Source: Janthinobacterium sp. TB1-E2
GTDB lineage: Bacteria; Pseudomonadota; Gammaproteobacteria; Burkholderiales; Burkholderiaceae_D
Direction: 5' to 3'
DNA: 64,000 nt
Assembly (NCBI RefSeq): GCF_036885605.1
Contig: NZ_CP142523.1
Span: 3,906,001 to 3,970,000, forward strand
Part shown: positions 47,031 to 56,540 of the stretch, piece after piece
Layout: every line of letters starts with the position of its first letter
Position numbering within the stretch: position 1 is the first letter of the stretch
Notes under the pieces: model-generated
Databases searched by the model: none
What the model saw: only the letters and a program-made list of their open reading frames with translations
What the model was told of the DNA's origin: nothing
Position numbers and translations under genes: made by a program

Positions 47031-47840
47031 ATGACACACTCCCCTGAACACGCTCTATCGGTACTTGCCGTGCCCGCCTTTGCCGACAATTACCTGTGGC
47101 TGATCCACGACGGCCGCCACGCCGCCGTGGTCGATCCCGGCGATGCGACGGCCATCCTCGATGCGCTGCAAGCCCATCAGTTGACCTTGTCCGCCATTTT
47201 ACTCACGCATCACCACGCCGACCACACGGGTGGCGTGCCTGAATTGTTGCAGCATTTCGCCGTCCCCGTCTTCGGCCCGCGCAATGAGGCTATCACAGCC
47301 ATCACGGAACCGCTTGCCGAAGGCGATGTCGCCCATGTGCCCGAGCTGGGTTTGCAGATGAACGTCATCGACGTGCCCGGCCATACGAAGGGGCATATCG
47401 CCTACGTGCGCCAGCGTGACGAGCGCAGCGGCGCACCGTGGCTGTTTTCCGGCGACACCCTGTTTGCGGGCGGCTGCGGCCGCCTGTTCGAAGGCACGCC
47501 GGGCCAGATGGCCGATTCGCTGGGCAAGCTGGCCGCCCTGCCCGACGATACCGAGGTATTTTGCGCGCATGAGTACACCTTGTCCAATTTGCGCTTTGCC
47601 AACGCCGTCGAGCCGGGCAATGTGGCCCTGCAGGAACGCATCGCCATCGACACGGAAAAGCGCCAACAAGGTTTAGCCACCGTGCCGTCGACCATTGCCC
47701 TGGAAAAGGCCACGAATCCCTTCCTGCGCTACCGCGAACCGGCGATTTTGACCAGCCTGAAGGTGGAAGGCAAGCTGGCCACCGATGCTTCGCCCGTGGA
47801 AGCGTTTGCCGCGCTACGGATGTGGAAGAACAGCTTTTAA
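47031..47840 (+). CDS. gloB: Hydroxyacylglutathione hydrolase (glyoxalase II)
   Basis: 269 aa from ATG 47031. [20 protein letters not shown] is the metallo-beta-lactamase zinc motif, with [34 protein letters not shown] and [14 protein letters not shown]. The enzyme hydrolyses S-D-lactoylglutathione to D-lactate and glutathione in methylglyoxal detoxification. It diverges from the methyltransferase gene with a 19-bp gap. Confidence 0.97.
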   Translation: MTHSPEHALSVLAVPAFADNYLWLIHDGRHAAVVDPGDATAILDALQAHQLTLSAILLTHHHADHTGGVPELLQHFAVPVFGPRNEAITAITEPLAEGDVAHVPELGLQMNVIDVPGHTKGHIAYVRQRDERSGAPWLFSGDTLFAGGCGRLFEGTPGQMADSLGKLAALPDDTEVFCAHEYTLSNLRFANAVEPGNVALQERIAIDTEKRQQGLATVPSTIALEKATNPFLRYREPAILTSLKVEGKLATDASPVEAFAALRMWKNSF

Positions 47841-47860
47841 GCTTCTGCTTCCAAAAAGAA

Positions 47861-47896
47861 AAATCCCGGCGGCGCCATCAGGCACCGCCGGGATTT
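47861..47896. terminator. Bidirectional terminator between gloB and aceB
   Basis: AAATCCCGGCGG (47861-47872) pairs with CCGCCGGGATTT (47885-47896), with flanking A and T runs; it serves the convergent gloB and aceB genes. Confidence 0.9.
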
Positions 47897-47918
47897 TTAT
47901 TGATCTATTTGATCAGGA

Positions 47919-49517
47919 TCAGATTTCCTCGTACAGCGGCAAGGTCAGAAATTCGGCGAACGATTCCGACGTCGACATTTCCTCGAAAATCTGGCCGGCA
48001 CGCACATAGGTCAGGCCGTTGCCGCCTGGCGCATCGCGCTGCACCTTGGCCAGCTCTTCCGGAATCATGGCGCGCACCATCTCGGCCGTCACCTTGCGGC
48101 CATCTTCCAGCACACCCTTGCTGGAGCGTATCCACTGCCACACTTGCGAGCGGCTGATCTCGGCCGTGGCCGCATCTTCCATCAGGTTGTGGATAGGCAC
48201 ACAACCATTGCCAGCCAGCCAGCTGCCCAGGTAGTGGATGCCGACGTTGATGTTGTAGCGCAAGCCCGCTTCCGTGATCGGCGCTTCCGGCTGGAAATTC
48301 AGCAGGTCCGACGCTTTCACGTCGATGTCGGGACGCTGTTTCTCGATCTGGTTCGGCTTGTCGCCGAGCACTTTGGTGAACTCGCCCATGGCCAGTTCCA
48401 CCAGGCCCGGATGGGCCACCCAGCCGCCGTCGTAGCCGTCGGTGGCATCGCGCGCCTTGTCGTTGCGCACGCCGCCCATGGCGATATCGTTCTTTTCCGG
48501 ATCGTTCTTGATAGGGATCAAGGCTGCCATGCCACCGATAGCTGGCGCGCCACGCTTGTGGCAAGTTTTCAGCAACAGCAAGGCATAGGCGCGCATGAAC
48601 GGTGCCGTCATGGTCACTTTCGCGCGGTCGGCCAGGCAGAAATCCTTGTCCAGCTTGAATTTCTTGATGCACGAGAAGATGTAATCCCAGCGGCCCGCGT
48701 TCAGGCCCGAGCTGTGCTCTTTCAGCTCGTATAGGATTTCATCCATTTCAAACGCGGCCAAAATGGTTTCGATCAGCACGGTCGCCTTGATCGTGCCTTG
48801 CGGCAAGCCCAATTCATTTTGCGTCATGACGAAAATATCGTTCCACAGGCGCGCTTCCAGGTGCGATTCCATCTTCGGCAGGTAGAAATACGGGCCGGCG
48901 CCGCGCGCCAGTTGTTCCTTAGCGTTATGGAACATGAACAGGGCGAAATCGAAAATGCCGCCGGAAATACGCTTGCCGTCGACCAGCACGTGCTTTTCAT
49001 CGAGGTGCCATCCGCGCGGACGCACGACGAGTGTCGCGATCTTGTCGTTCAGCTTGTACGACTTGCCATTTTGCTCGAGCGAAATCGTCTTGCGCACGGC
49101 ATCGAACATATTGATCTGGCCCGTGATCTGGTTGTCCCAGTTCGGCGTGTTCGAATCCTCGAAGTCCGTCATATAGCTGTCCGCGCCCGAATTGAAGGCG
49201 TTGATGACCATCTTGCGCTCGACGGGGCCCGTGATTTCCACACGGCGGCATTCGAGCGCCTTCGGGATCGGCGCGATCTTCCAGTCGCCTTCGCGGATGT
49301 GCGCGGTTTCTGGCAAGAAATCAGGACGCTCGCCCGCGTCGAGGCGCTTGGCCCGCTCCACGCGCACGGCCAGCAATTGCTGGCGGCGCGGCTCGAATTC
49401 ACGCGTCAGCTTGGCCACCAGCGCCAGCGCGGCCGGCGTCAAGATCTGTTCGTAACCGGGCTGGATATCACCCGTGATTTGCATGCCTTCTGGAAGTGCG
49501 ATCGTGTTCTGCGTCAT
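47919..49517 (-). CDS. aceB: Malate synthase A
   Basis: 532 aa. [20 protein letters not shown] carries the catalytic Arg, [19 protein letters not shown] the metal-binding Glu region, and [20 protein letters not shown] the catalytic Asp. It condenses glyoxylate with acetyl-CoA to malate in the glyoxylate shunt. The length is typical for the A-type. A LysR-type gene diverges from it over a 216-bp spacer that should contain both promoters. Confidence 0.97.
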   Translation of the reverse strand: MTQNTIALPEGMQITGDIQPGYEQILTPAALALVAKLTREFEPRRQQLLAVRVERAKRLDAGERPDFLPETAHIREGDWKIAPIPKALECRRVEITGPVERKMVINAFNSGADSYMTDFEDSNTPNWDNQITGQINMFDAVRKTISLEQNGKSYKLNDKIATLVVRPRGWHLDEKHVLVDGKRISGGIFDFALFMFHNAKEQLARGAGPYFYLPKMESHLEARLWNDIFVMTQNELGLPQGTIKATVLIETILAAFEMDEILYELKEHSSGLNAGRWDYIFSCIKKFKLDKDFCLADRAKVTMTAPFMRAYALLLLKTCHKRGAPAIGGMAALIPIKNDPEKNDIAMGGVRNDKARDATDGYDGGWVAHPGLVELAMGEFTKVLGDKPNQIEKQRPDIDVKASDLLNFQPEAPITEAGLRYNINVGIHYLGSWLAGNGCVPIHNLMEDAATAEISRSQVWQWIRSSKGVLEDGRKVTAEMVRAMIPEELAKVQRDAPGGNGLTYVRAGQIFEEMSTSESFAEFLTLPLYEEI

Positions 49518-49733
49518 GAAGTTCTCCGGTTTTTAGTCAATATAAGCAAAGGTAATCTGGTGATCCAAGTATAAGCTGAACGACTGCGCGGACAAGCTGG
49601 ACAGAGGCGCAAAAACACTCTGCCGGGCGGCGCGTTTGTTCTATAGTATTGCACTATAAGGCATGGAAACGAGATTAAAAATCACTTCATCTATGCGTTT
49701 TTATCACAAGTGATGGCATCGCGGGAGCACGGC
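49518..49733. promoter_or_regulatory. Divergent aceB-LysR spacer
   Basis: 216 bases between the aceB start and the LysR start. It contains TATAGTATTGCACTATA (49642-49658), a near-palindrome with TATAGT/ACTATA arms typical of LysR (T-N11-A) sites. Regulation of aceB by the adjacent LysR protein is likely but unproven. Confidence 0.4.
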
Positions 49734-50645
49734 ATGGGGCAGTTCAGACAGATATCAACGTTCGTGGAAGTGGTGGCCAAGGGCAGCCTGTCGGCCGCCG
49801 CGCGCGCGGAAGGCATCGCGCCAGCCATGATAGGCCGGCGCCTCGATGCGCTGGAGCAGCGCCTGGGCGTCAAATTGCTGCAGCGCACGACGCGCAAGCT
49901 GGCATTGACGAATGAAGGCGCCGCCTTCCTCGAAGATTGCCAGCGCATCCTCGGTGAACTGGAAGAGGCGGAAGCGGCCGTGGCCGAACGCAGCGTGAAG
50001 GCCAGCGGCCATCTGCTCATTTCCGCGCCGGCCGGCTTCGGACGCCAGCACGTGGCACCACTGATTCCCTCGTTTGTCGCCGAGCACCGCGACGTGACGG
50101 TGTCGCTGAACCTGAACGACCGCCTCGTCGACCTGATCGGCGAAGGCATCGACGTGGCCATCCGCATCGCCAGCCTGTCCGATTCTTCATTGGTAAGCAC
50201 CAAGCTGGCGGACAACCAGCGCGTGCTCGTCGGCTCGCCCGCCTATTTGAAACGGGCGGGCACGCCCCGTATCCCGGCCGACCTGGCGAAACACAATTGC
50301 CTGGCGATCAGCAGCGAAGGCAGCCAGCGGGGCTGGACCTTCCGCGAAAATGGCAAGAACATCATTTTAAAGGTGGCGGGCAATATGGTCTGCAACGATG
50401 GCGAAGTGCTGCACGACTGGGCCCTAGCCGGCAAGGGCCTGGCGTGGCGCTCGATGTGGGAAGTGGGCGCCGAGATCGCCTCGGGCCAGCTGGTGACGGT
50501 GCTGGACCAGTTCGCCGCCCCGGGCAATGACATTTACGCCGTGTTCGCCCAGCGCCGCCACTTGCCGCTGCGCATACGGGCGTTCGTGGATTTTTTAAGG
50601 CACAGTTATTCGCAACCCGACTACTGGCGCGAACGGGCTATTTGA
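49734..50645 (+). CDS. LysR-family transcriptional regulator
   Basis: 303 aa from ATG 49734 with GGGAG upstream; ATGs at 49710/49713 give a few more residues. The winged helix is FVEVVAKGSLSAAARAEGIA, PAMIGRRLDALEQRLGVKLL and QRTTRKLALTNEGAAFLEDC. The effector domain follows (HLLISAPAGFGRQHVAPLIP ... SPAYLKRAGTPRIPADLAKH). This resembles the group of LysR proteins with a CrgA-like effector domain. It may regulate the divergent aceB. Confidence 0.9.
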   Translation: MGQFRQISTFVEVVAKGSLSAAARAEGIAPAMIGRRLDALEQRLGVKLLQRTTRKLALTNEGAAFLEDCQRILGELEEAEAAVAERSVKASGHLLISAPAGFGRQHVAPLIPSFVAEHRDVTVSLNLNDRLVDLIGEGIDVAIRIASLSDSSLVSTKLADNQRVLVGSPAYLKRAGTPRIPADLAKHNCLAISSEGSQRGWTFRENGKNIILKVAGNMVCNDGEVLHDWALAGKGLAWRSMWEVGAEIASGQLVTVLDQFAAPGNDIYAVFAQRRHLPLRIRAFVDFLRHSYSQPDYWRERAI

Positions 50646-50811
50646 AGACGCGGGACCAAACCTGCTGCGCGTCGGCATAGGCGGCCTGTGATGCTCACCG
50701 TACTAGAGTACGGTTGCGCTTCTCGGCCACCTCTTCCTTCCACTCGCGACGGTTTTGTCCGGCGTCGTGACGCATGAGGAAACAACAACTCCCGGATCAG
50801 CATTGGCAAGC

Positions 50812-50906
50812 GTAGGTCGGCTTAGCGCAGCGTAAGCCGACACCAGCCCACACATCTTGCCAACGCCACTCTTGTCGGCTTACGCGCAAGCGCTAAGCCG
50901 ACCTAC
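50812..50906. repeat. REP-like palindrome pair, locus A
   Basis: GTAGGTCGGCTTAGCGC...GTAAGCCGAC (50812-50841) and its inverted relative GTCGGCTTACGCGC...CTAAGCCGACCTAC (50874-50906). The same GTAGGTCGGxTTA/TAAxCCGACCTAC unit recurs at 58,054-58,156. Each unit is a hairpin; paired inverted units form a BIME-like structure between genes. The rest of the 50,646-51,038 gap holds no gene. Confidence 0.75.
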
Positions 50907-50983
50907 CAGTGATGGCAAGCACGCTGAAAAGAGCCGCGTAGCCCATAAAACACTCGCAAAACCGCAACTTCACGGAAATTTAG

Positions 50984-51014
50984 GCGAAAAAAAATCCTCG
51001 GAGACCGAGGATTT
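50984..51014 (-). terminator. Terminator of the cold-shock gene
   Basis: Minus-strand AAATCCTCGG/CCGAGGATTT hairpin with a TCT loop followed by eight T, 25 bases after the stop codon. Confidence 0.92.
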
Positions 51015-51038
51015 CTTTATTTCGTTTGATCCAGCGTA

Positions 51039-51242
51039 TTAGATTGGCTGAATGTTCGAAGCTTGCTTGCCTTTAGGGCCAGCGGTCACTTCAAAAGAAA
51101 CGCGTTGGTTCTCTTGCAGGGACTTGAAGCCGTTCGACTGGATAGCCGAGAAGTGAGCGAACAGATCTTCGCCGCCTTCGTCAGGGGTAATAAAGCCGAA
51201 ACCCTTCGAATCATTGAACCATTTTACGATGCCAGTTGCCAT
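51039..51242 (-). CDS. Cold-shock protein (CspA family)
   Basis: 67 aa. [20 protein letters not shown] (RNP1 KGFGFI) and [14 protein letters not shown] (RNP2-like FAHF) give the full OB-fold RNA-binding pattern. It acts as an RNA chaperone that unwinds transcripts in the cold or in growth transitions. It has a strong terminator after it and a long leader before it. Confidence 0.97.
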   Translation of the reverse strand: MATGIVKWFNDSKGFGFITPDEGGEDLFAHFSAIQSNGFKSLQENQRVSFEVTAGPKGKQASNIQPI

Positions 51243-51540
51243 TACAATTTCCTATTTCAGTTAAGTTGGGCTTGCGCCCGTTATATCGTTTGAAGCAAGA
51301 AAGAAATGACAGACAAACTGCACTACTACCTCGAATCCAACGATGCCCAATTATACCAACAAAACTGAGAAAAACCATTCTTTCGCAAAATAAACTTACG
51401 AACACTACTTTAATAGCCAAATCCCCGTCTTGCGGCGCCCTGTACCAGCGGCATGGAGACACTATATCCTAATCTTCGACGCGGGTGCTTTGCGTTGTAT
51501 CAAATGAATCATTGCAACCACATCTCTATAGTGCTGTCGC
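51243..51540 (-). promoter_or_regulatory. Long 5' leader/promoter region of the cold-shock gene
   Basis: 298 bases without a gene, lower in GC than surroundings. CspA-type genes usually have a 100-160-nt structured leader that works as an RNA thermometer; GAAATTG-AT near the start codon could be its ribosome site region. Only the position and base content support this here. Confidence 0.4.
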
Positions 51541-51903
51541 TCACGCAATGAAATCGGTGGCCGCCGCATCGCGTCCCGCCCAGCCCAGCAGCGCCGTCAC
51601 TTGCGCCCGCACGCCGGGCCATTCCGCCACTGCTTGCGCAGGGGCATTGAGCATGGCGCGCACCAGCTGTTCGATGCGCCGGCATTCCTGGCCCAGCGCG
51701 GCAAAGCCGAAGGTGGCGGCCGAGCCGGCCACCGCATGCAGCGCGCGGTGCAGCTCCGTCAACGGTTCCAAACGGGGGCCTTCGCTGTCGCAGCGGCTGC
51801 TTGCCTGCGTGATCGCCTGCAACAGGGCCGGCACGCCAGCCGCATATTTTTCATTCAGGGCACGCAAACGCGCGCGAAAGTCCGGGTCGATCAAGGTTGC
51901 CAT
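51541..51903 (-). CDS. Hpt-domain phosphotransfer protein
   Basis: 120 aa from ATG 51903 (MATLIDPDFRARLRALNEKY). LTELHRALHAVAGSAATFGF then AALGQECRRIEQLVRAML is the Hpt signature, with the phosphorylated His in RALHAVAGSA. It would relay phosphate between a hybrid kinase and a regulator; partners are not next to it. It lies upstream-adjacent to upp in the same direction. Confidence 0.85.
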   Translation of the reverse strand: MATLIDPDFRARLRALNEKYAAGVPALLQAITQASSRCDSEGPRLEPLTELHRALHAVAGSAATFGFAALGQECRRIEQLVRAMLNAPAQAVAEWPGVRAQVTALLGWAGRDAAATDFIA

Positions 51904-51925
51904 CGCAATACTCGCCTGACGCTGC

Positions 51926-52576
51926 TTACTTGGTGCCGAAGATGCGGTCGCCGGCGTCGCCCAGGCCCGGCACGATATAGGCGTGGTCATCCAGGTGCGA
52001 ATCGAGCGCGGCGCAGAACATCTTGACGTTCGGATGCGCGTTTTGGAACACGGTCACGCCTTCCGGTGCGGCCACCAGGGCCAGGAAGATGATCTGCTCG
52101 TCCGTCACGCCGCGTTTTTTCAGCACGTCGACGGCGTACACGGCCGAATTGCCGGTCGCTACCATCGGGTCGCACAGGATGAAGGTGCGCTCATTCAGGT
52201 CCGGCAGGCGCACCAGGTATTCCACGGGCATGTGCGTGGCCGGGTCGCGGTACACGCCGATGTGGCCGACGCGTGCCGATGGCACCAGGTTCAGCAAGCC
52301 ATCGCTCATGCCGATGCCGGCGCGCAGGATGGGCACGATGGCCAGTTTCTTGCCGGCGATAACAGGCGCGTCGATGGTGACGAGCGGGGTCTTGATTTCG
52401 CGCGTAGTCAGCGGCAGGTCGCGCGTGATTTCATAGCCCATCAGCAGAGTGATTTCCTTGAGCAATTCGCGGAAGGTGCGCGTCGACGTGTCGTGCTCGC
52501 GCATGTGGCTCAGTTTGTGCTGGATCAAAGGGTGATCGGTAATGAACAAATTCGGAAAGCGTGGGTCTTGTTTCAT
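51926..52576 (-). CDS. upp: Uracil phosphoribosyltransferase
   Basis: 216 aa. [40 protein letters not shown] and [20 protein letters not shown] (PRPP loop DPMVATGNS), and [18 protein letters not shown] at the C-terminus. It converts uracil and PRPP to UMP (pyrimidine salvage). Confidence 0.98.
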   Translation of the reverse strand: MKQDPRFPNLFITDHPLIQHKLSHMREHDTSTRTFRELLKEITLLMGYEITRDLPLTTREIKTPLVTIDAPVIAGKKLAIVPILRAGIGMSDGLLNLVPSARVGHIGVYRDPATHMPVEYLVRLPDLNERTFILCDPMVATGNSAVYAVDVLKKRGVTDEQIIFLALVAAPEGVTVFQNAHPNVKMFCAALDSHLDDHAYIVPGLGDAGDRIFGTK

Positions 52577-52721
52577 ATTGTTTTTCTTTCTCTACTGTCT
52601 GGCGCGGCGGCAAGCATGGCCGCAAGCGCGCTGTGTATCGATAAAATGATGGATTGCGGCATTATCCCAGCCCGCAGCCCGCCTGTGGCCGGAATTTTCG
52701 AAATAATCGGTTTTATTGAAA

Positions 52722-54404
52722 TCAATACTCGCGCAGCGCGCGCGCCAGGATGGCCGTGCAATCGGTACCAACCGGCAAGCGGCCATACGCGCCGCCCGGC
52801 GCCTGCACCAGCCGCGATTGCAGGAATGCTTGCGCAACAAACGGCGGCGCATGGCGCAGCAGCAAGGCCGCCTGCACGGCCAGCACGATGCGTTCGGACA
52901 ATTGCCTGGCGCTAAACTCATCCGTTTGCGGCCCGTCCAGGTCGTCCAGCAGCCGCGCGCGGTAGGCAACAAAGGCGGCGTCATCATCGCCGGCCAGCGC
53001 CAGCTCGGCCGCCAGGGCGTCGCGCGCGGCCGGCGACTTGCCGAAGGCGCGCAAGACGTCGAGGCACATCACATTGCCCGAGCCTTCCCAGATCGAGTTG
53101 ACGGGCAGTTCGCGGTACAGGCGCGCCAGCGGCGCCTCTTCCACATAACCGGTGCCGCCCAGCACCTCCATGGCCTCGAAGCCGAAGCCGGGACCGCGCT
53201 TGCAGATCCAGTATTTGCCGGCCGGCGTGAGCACGCGCGCCAGCATCGCTTGCCGCGGGTCGTCCTTTTCATCGAAACAGCGGGCCAGGCGCAGCGCAAA
53301 GGCCGTGGCCGCTTCCGATTCGAGCGCCAGGTCGGCCAGCACGTTTTGCATCAGCGGCTGCTCGGCCAGCGGCTTGCCGAACACGGCCCGCTGGCGCGCA
53401 TGGTGCAGCGCCTGCGTCAAGGCGGCGCGCATGATGCCGGCACTGCCCAGCACGCAATCGAGACGCGTATGGCTGGCCATTTCCAGAATCGTGGGTATGC
53501 CCCGCCCCGGCTGGCCCACGAGCCAGCCGTAGGCATTCGTAAATTCCACTTCCGAAGACGCATTCGAGCGGTTGCCCAATTTATCTTTCAGACGCTGCAC
53601 GCGGATGGCATTGCGGCTGCCGTCGGGCAGGTAGCGGGGCAGGAAGAAGCACGACAATCCGCCCTCATCCGCCTGCGCCAGGATCAGATGGGCGTCGCAC
53701 TGGGGCGCCGAAAAAAACCATTTGTGGCCGACGATGCGCCAGACGCCATCAGCCTCGCCGCCGAACAGGGCTTGCGCCTCGGCCGCCTGCACGGGCACGG
53801 CGCGCGTGGTATTGCTGCGCACGTCCGAGCCGCCCTGCTTTTCCGTCATGCCCATGCCGACCAGGGCGCCCCGCTTCCGCTCCACGGGCAGGGAGCGGGG
53901 ATCGTAGTCGCGCGAGAGGATTTTCGGCAGCCAGCGCTGCGCGATCTGCGGCAGATCCAGCGCCTGGCGCAAGGCCGGCACCGAGGCATACGTCATCGTC
54001 ACGGGACACTGCGTGCCATTTTCCACCTGCCCCACTAATAGATAGGCGGCCGCGCGCGCCACCTGGGCACCGGAACCGGGCGCGGCCCACGGCGAAGCGT
54101 GCGCCCCCGCGCCCACGAGGATGGCCATCAGTTCATGCCAGGCCGGATGGAACAGCACTTCGTCGATGCGGCGCCCGGCCCGGTCGAACTGCTGCAACTC
54201 GGGCGCATGGATATTGGCCAGGCGCGCCAGCGCATAGGTCTCGGCGCGGCCCAGCTTCTCGCCCAGCGCGTCGAGCTCCTGCAGCGCCGCGCCGCCGCCC
54301 TCGCGCAGCAGCGCTTCGATCAGCGCCGGGTCGCAGGCAAACAGATTGACGTTTTCGAACGGCGTAGCCTGGTTGAAAACTTCATGCGTGTCAAAAGCAT
54401 TCAT
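52722..54404 (-). CDS. AidB-like acyl-CoA dehydrogenase
   Basis: 560 aa from ATG 54404 with GGGAGA upstream. ENVNLFACDPALIEALLREG is the AidB N-terminal pattern, then MGMTEKQGGSDVRSNTTRAV, HKWFFSAPQCDAHLILAQAD, and PSIWEGSGN-type end (NSIWEGSGNVMCLDVLRA). AidB protects DNA and can bind flavin; several homologues act on isovaleryl-CoA. It is longer than standard acyl-CoA dehydrogenases because of the DNA-binding C-terminal extension. Confidence 0.88.
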   Translation of the reverse strand: MNAFDTHEVFNQATPFENVNLFACDPALIEALLREGGGAALQELDALGEKLGRAETYALARLANIHAPELQQFDRAGRRIDEVLFHPAWHELMAILVGAGAHASPWAAPGSGAQVARAAAYLLVGQVENGTQCPVTMTYASVPALRQALDLPQIAQRWLPKILSRDYDPRSLPVERKRGALVGMGMTEKQGGSDVRSNTTRAVPVQAAEAQALFGGEADGVWRIVGHKWFFSAPQCDAHLILAQADEGGLSCFFLPRYLPDGSRNAIRVQRLKDKLGNRSNASSEVEFTNAYGWLVGQPGRGIPTILEMASHTRLDCVLGSAGIMRAALTQALHHARQRAVFGKPLAEQPLMQNVLADLALESEAATAFALRLARCFDEKDDPRQAMLARVLTPAGKYWICKRGPGFGFEAMEVLGGTGYVEEAPLARLYRELPVNSIWEGSGNVMCLDVLRAFGKSPAARDALAAELALAGDDDAAFVAYRARLLDDLDGPQTDEFSARQLSERIVLAVQAALLLRHAPPFVAQAFLQSRLVQAPGGAYGRLPVGTDCTAILARALREY

Positions 54405-54800
54405 GGGGGTCTCCCGCGATTTGTTATCATGGCGCCCTTGCCGTCGCTGGCGCACCGTCAACACCGCCTGCCAGCCAGACTAGCGTAAAGCGCATGGCGG
54501 GGCAAGCGCGCCAGTGGAAGCAAGCGCAGATAAATGTTTCCATGGGGAATGAAAATGCCTGTGTGTGTCGCGTAGCATGATTTTTTTCATGGAAGGCAGG
54601 AATATTTACAAAACCTGAAGCAATGTTGCTCTATTTCATGTAATCGGGTGCTTTTCAATGATACATTTCGTGTGGATCGCGTTCCGATAGCCGCTCTTTC
54701 GGCCCCTATGGCGCGCGTCACGCACGACGCACTCTTTCCGTTGGCGCCCTGCCCTGCAGCGAGCGCCGGCACTGATAATAAAAAGGTAAAAGCCAGCACG
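54405..54800. other. Intergenic region upstream of the PAS-GGDEF-EAL gene
   Basis: About 400 bases between divergent genes. An in-frame GTG at 54648 would extend the downstream gene by 51 residues without domain features. T-rich stretches near 54,590 may hold a promoter. Nothing else seen. Confidence 0.4.
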
Positions 54801-56540
54801 ATGTTTTCCAGTACCCCATCCGCCGCCCACCGCGAGGCCCGCCACGAGTTGGACAACCTCATGGAAGAGGCAGGCGACGTCGTGTTCCGGCTCGATACGG
54901 ACGGCCTGATCCTGTTCGCCAGCAAGCGCGCGGCCACCCTGTTTGGCGCGCCATCGGGCCTGACCGGCCACTTGCTGCTGCCGCTGGCCACCGAAGCGTC
55001 GCGCGCGGCGCTGCAGGCTGCGCTGGAAGACGCGCTGGAAGAACCGGGCCGCCTGGAAGTGCGCCTGCAAACGCCGGACCAGGAAATCTGGTTCGAGCTG
55101 CGCCTGTCTTCTTATATGAACGCGGCCGGTGTGGCCGAATTGCTGGTGGTCGGGCGCGACACGTCGGCCCAGCACAATACGGAAGAACGGCTGCGCCATA
55201 TGGCCACGCACGATGCGCTGACCGGCTTGCCGAACCGTTTGCTGCTGTCGGACCGCATCCGCATGGTGATCGCCCAGGCCGCCCGTTCGGGCCAGGGCTT
55301 TTCCGTCGCCACCATCGGCCTCGATGGCTTTAAAAAGGTCAACGATGGCCTGGGCCACCCCGTCGGCGACGCCGTGCTGCGCCTGGCCGCCGCGCGCCTG
55401 CGCAAGACCCTGCGCGACAGCGACACGCTGGCGCGCGTGGGCGGCGATGAATTCGTCGCCGTGCTGCCCGGCAGCGCCACGGACGCGCAGATCAAGCTGG
55501 TGACGGGCCGCCTGCTGGCCACCCTGCAGGCGCCATTCGAAGTCGACGGCCACACGATCTACGTGGGCGCCTCCGTGGGCGTGTCGATCTATCCGCTGCA
55601 CGCGGAAGATGAAGTGCGCCTGGTGGCGCTGGCCGATGCGGCCATGTCGCGCGCCAAGGAAACGGGCAAGGCCCGCTGCCTGGTCTACAGCCCGCGTTTG
55701 AACGGCCCGTCGGAACACGACATCTCGCTGGAAGCGGCCATGTTCCAAGCCGTGCGCGAAGGCGAATTCCTGCTCTTTTACCAGCCCATCGTCGATGCGC
55801 ACACGCGGCAAATCCAGGGCTTCGAAACCCTGATGCGCTGGAAGCATCCGACCCTGGGCCTGGTGCCGCCCGTGCGCTTCATCCCGATTGCCGAAGCCAA
55901 TGGCCTGATCAATCTGCTCGGTGCCTGGGCATTGAAGGCGGCCTGCGTGCAGCTCAAGCAATTCCAGGAAGTGGCCAAGCGGCCGCTGTACATCTCCGTC
56001 AATATCAGCCCGCGCCAGTTCCGCAACGACAAATTCCTCGACGTGCTCGATGACGCGATCGCGTTTTCGGGACTCTCGGGCGAACACCTGGTGCTGGAAA
56101 TCACGGAAGGCACCTTGATGATCGACCCCGTGCATGCGGAAACCATCCTCGTCAAGATGACGGAGCGCCGCGCGCGCATCGCCATCGACGATTTCGGCAC
56201 CGGCTATTCTTCGCTCGCGTATCTGAAGCGCTTCCCCATTTCCGTGCTGAAGATCGACCGCACCTTCATCAAGGACTTGCCCGCATCAAGCAAGGATGCG
56301 GCCATCTGCAACACCATTCTCGACCTGGCCAAGCATTTGAATTTGTCCGTGGTGGCCGAAGGCGTGGAAACCGAAGAGCAGATGCATTTCATCGAGTCGC
56401 GCGGCTGCCAGTACGTGCAAGGCTACCTGACGGGCAAACCGATGCCGGCCCATGCCGCGCTAGCGGCCTTGAGCGACAAAACCTATGCGGCGCTGGTGCC
56501 TGTGCCGTCTGCCAATGAACCGCGCGGAGGGGTGCAATGA
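54801..56540 (+). CDS. PAS-GGDEF-EAL c-di-GMP protein
   Basis: 579 aa from ATG 54801. A PAS-like sensor lies at ~20-130 (AGDVVFRLDTDGLILFASKR, WFELRLSSYMNAAG). GGDEF is complete (LRHMATHDALTGLPNRLLLS, RVGGDEFVAVLPG near 214), and a complete-looking EAL follows (LFYQPIVDAHTRQIQGFETL, near 342 with ETL instead of EAL, then IAIDDFGTGYSSLAYLKRFP). It may both make and break c-di-GMP. The stop overlaps the start of the HDOD gene. Confidence 0.93.
   Translation: MFSSTPSAAHREARHELDNLMEEAGDVVFRLDTDGLILFASKRAATLFGAPSGLTGHLLLPLATEASRAALQAALEDALEEPGRLEVRLQTPDQEIWFELRLSSYMNAAGVAELLVVGRDTSAQHNTEERLRHMATHDALTGLPNRLLLSDRIRMVIAQAARSGQGFSVATIGLDGFKKVNDGLGHPVGDAVLRLAAARLRKTLRDSDTLARVGGDEFVAVLPGSATDAQIKLVTGRLLATLQAPFEVDGHTIYVGASVGVSIYPLHAEDEVRLVALADAAMSRAKETGKARCLVYSPRLNGPSEHDISLEAAMFQAVREGEFLLFYQPIVDAHTRQIQGFETLMRWKHPTLGLVPPVRFIPIAEANGLINLLGAWALKAACVQLKQFQEVAKRPLYISVNISPRQFRNDKFLDVLDDAIAFSGLSGEHLVLEITEGTLMIDPVHAETILVKMTERRARIAIDDFGTGYSSLAYLKRFPISVLKIDRTFIKDLPASSKDAAICNTILDLAKHLNLSVVAEGVETEEQMHFIESRGCQYVQGYLTGKPMPAHAALAALSDKTYAALVPVPSANEPRGGVQ

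Noticed and set aside
54648-54800. GTG-started extension of the PAS-GGDEF-EAL gene
   Set aside because: The extra 51 residues look like translated intergenic DNA; ATG 54801 sits just before the PAS domain.
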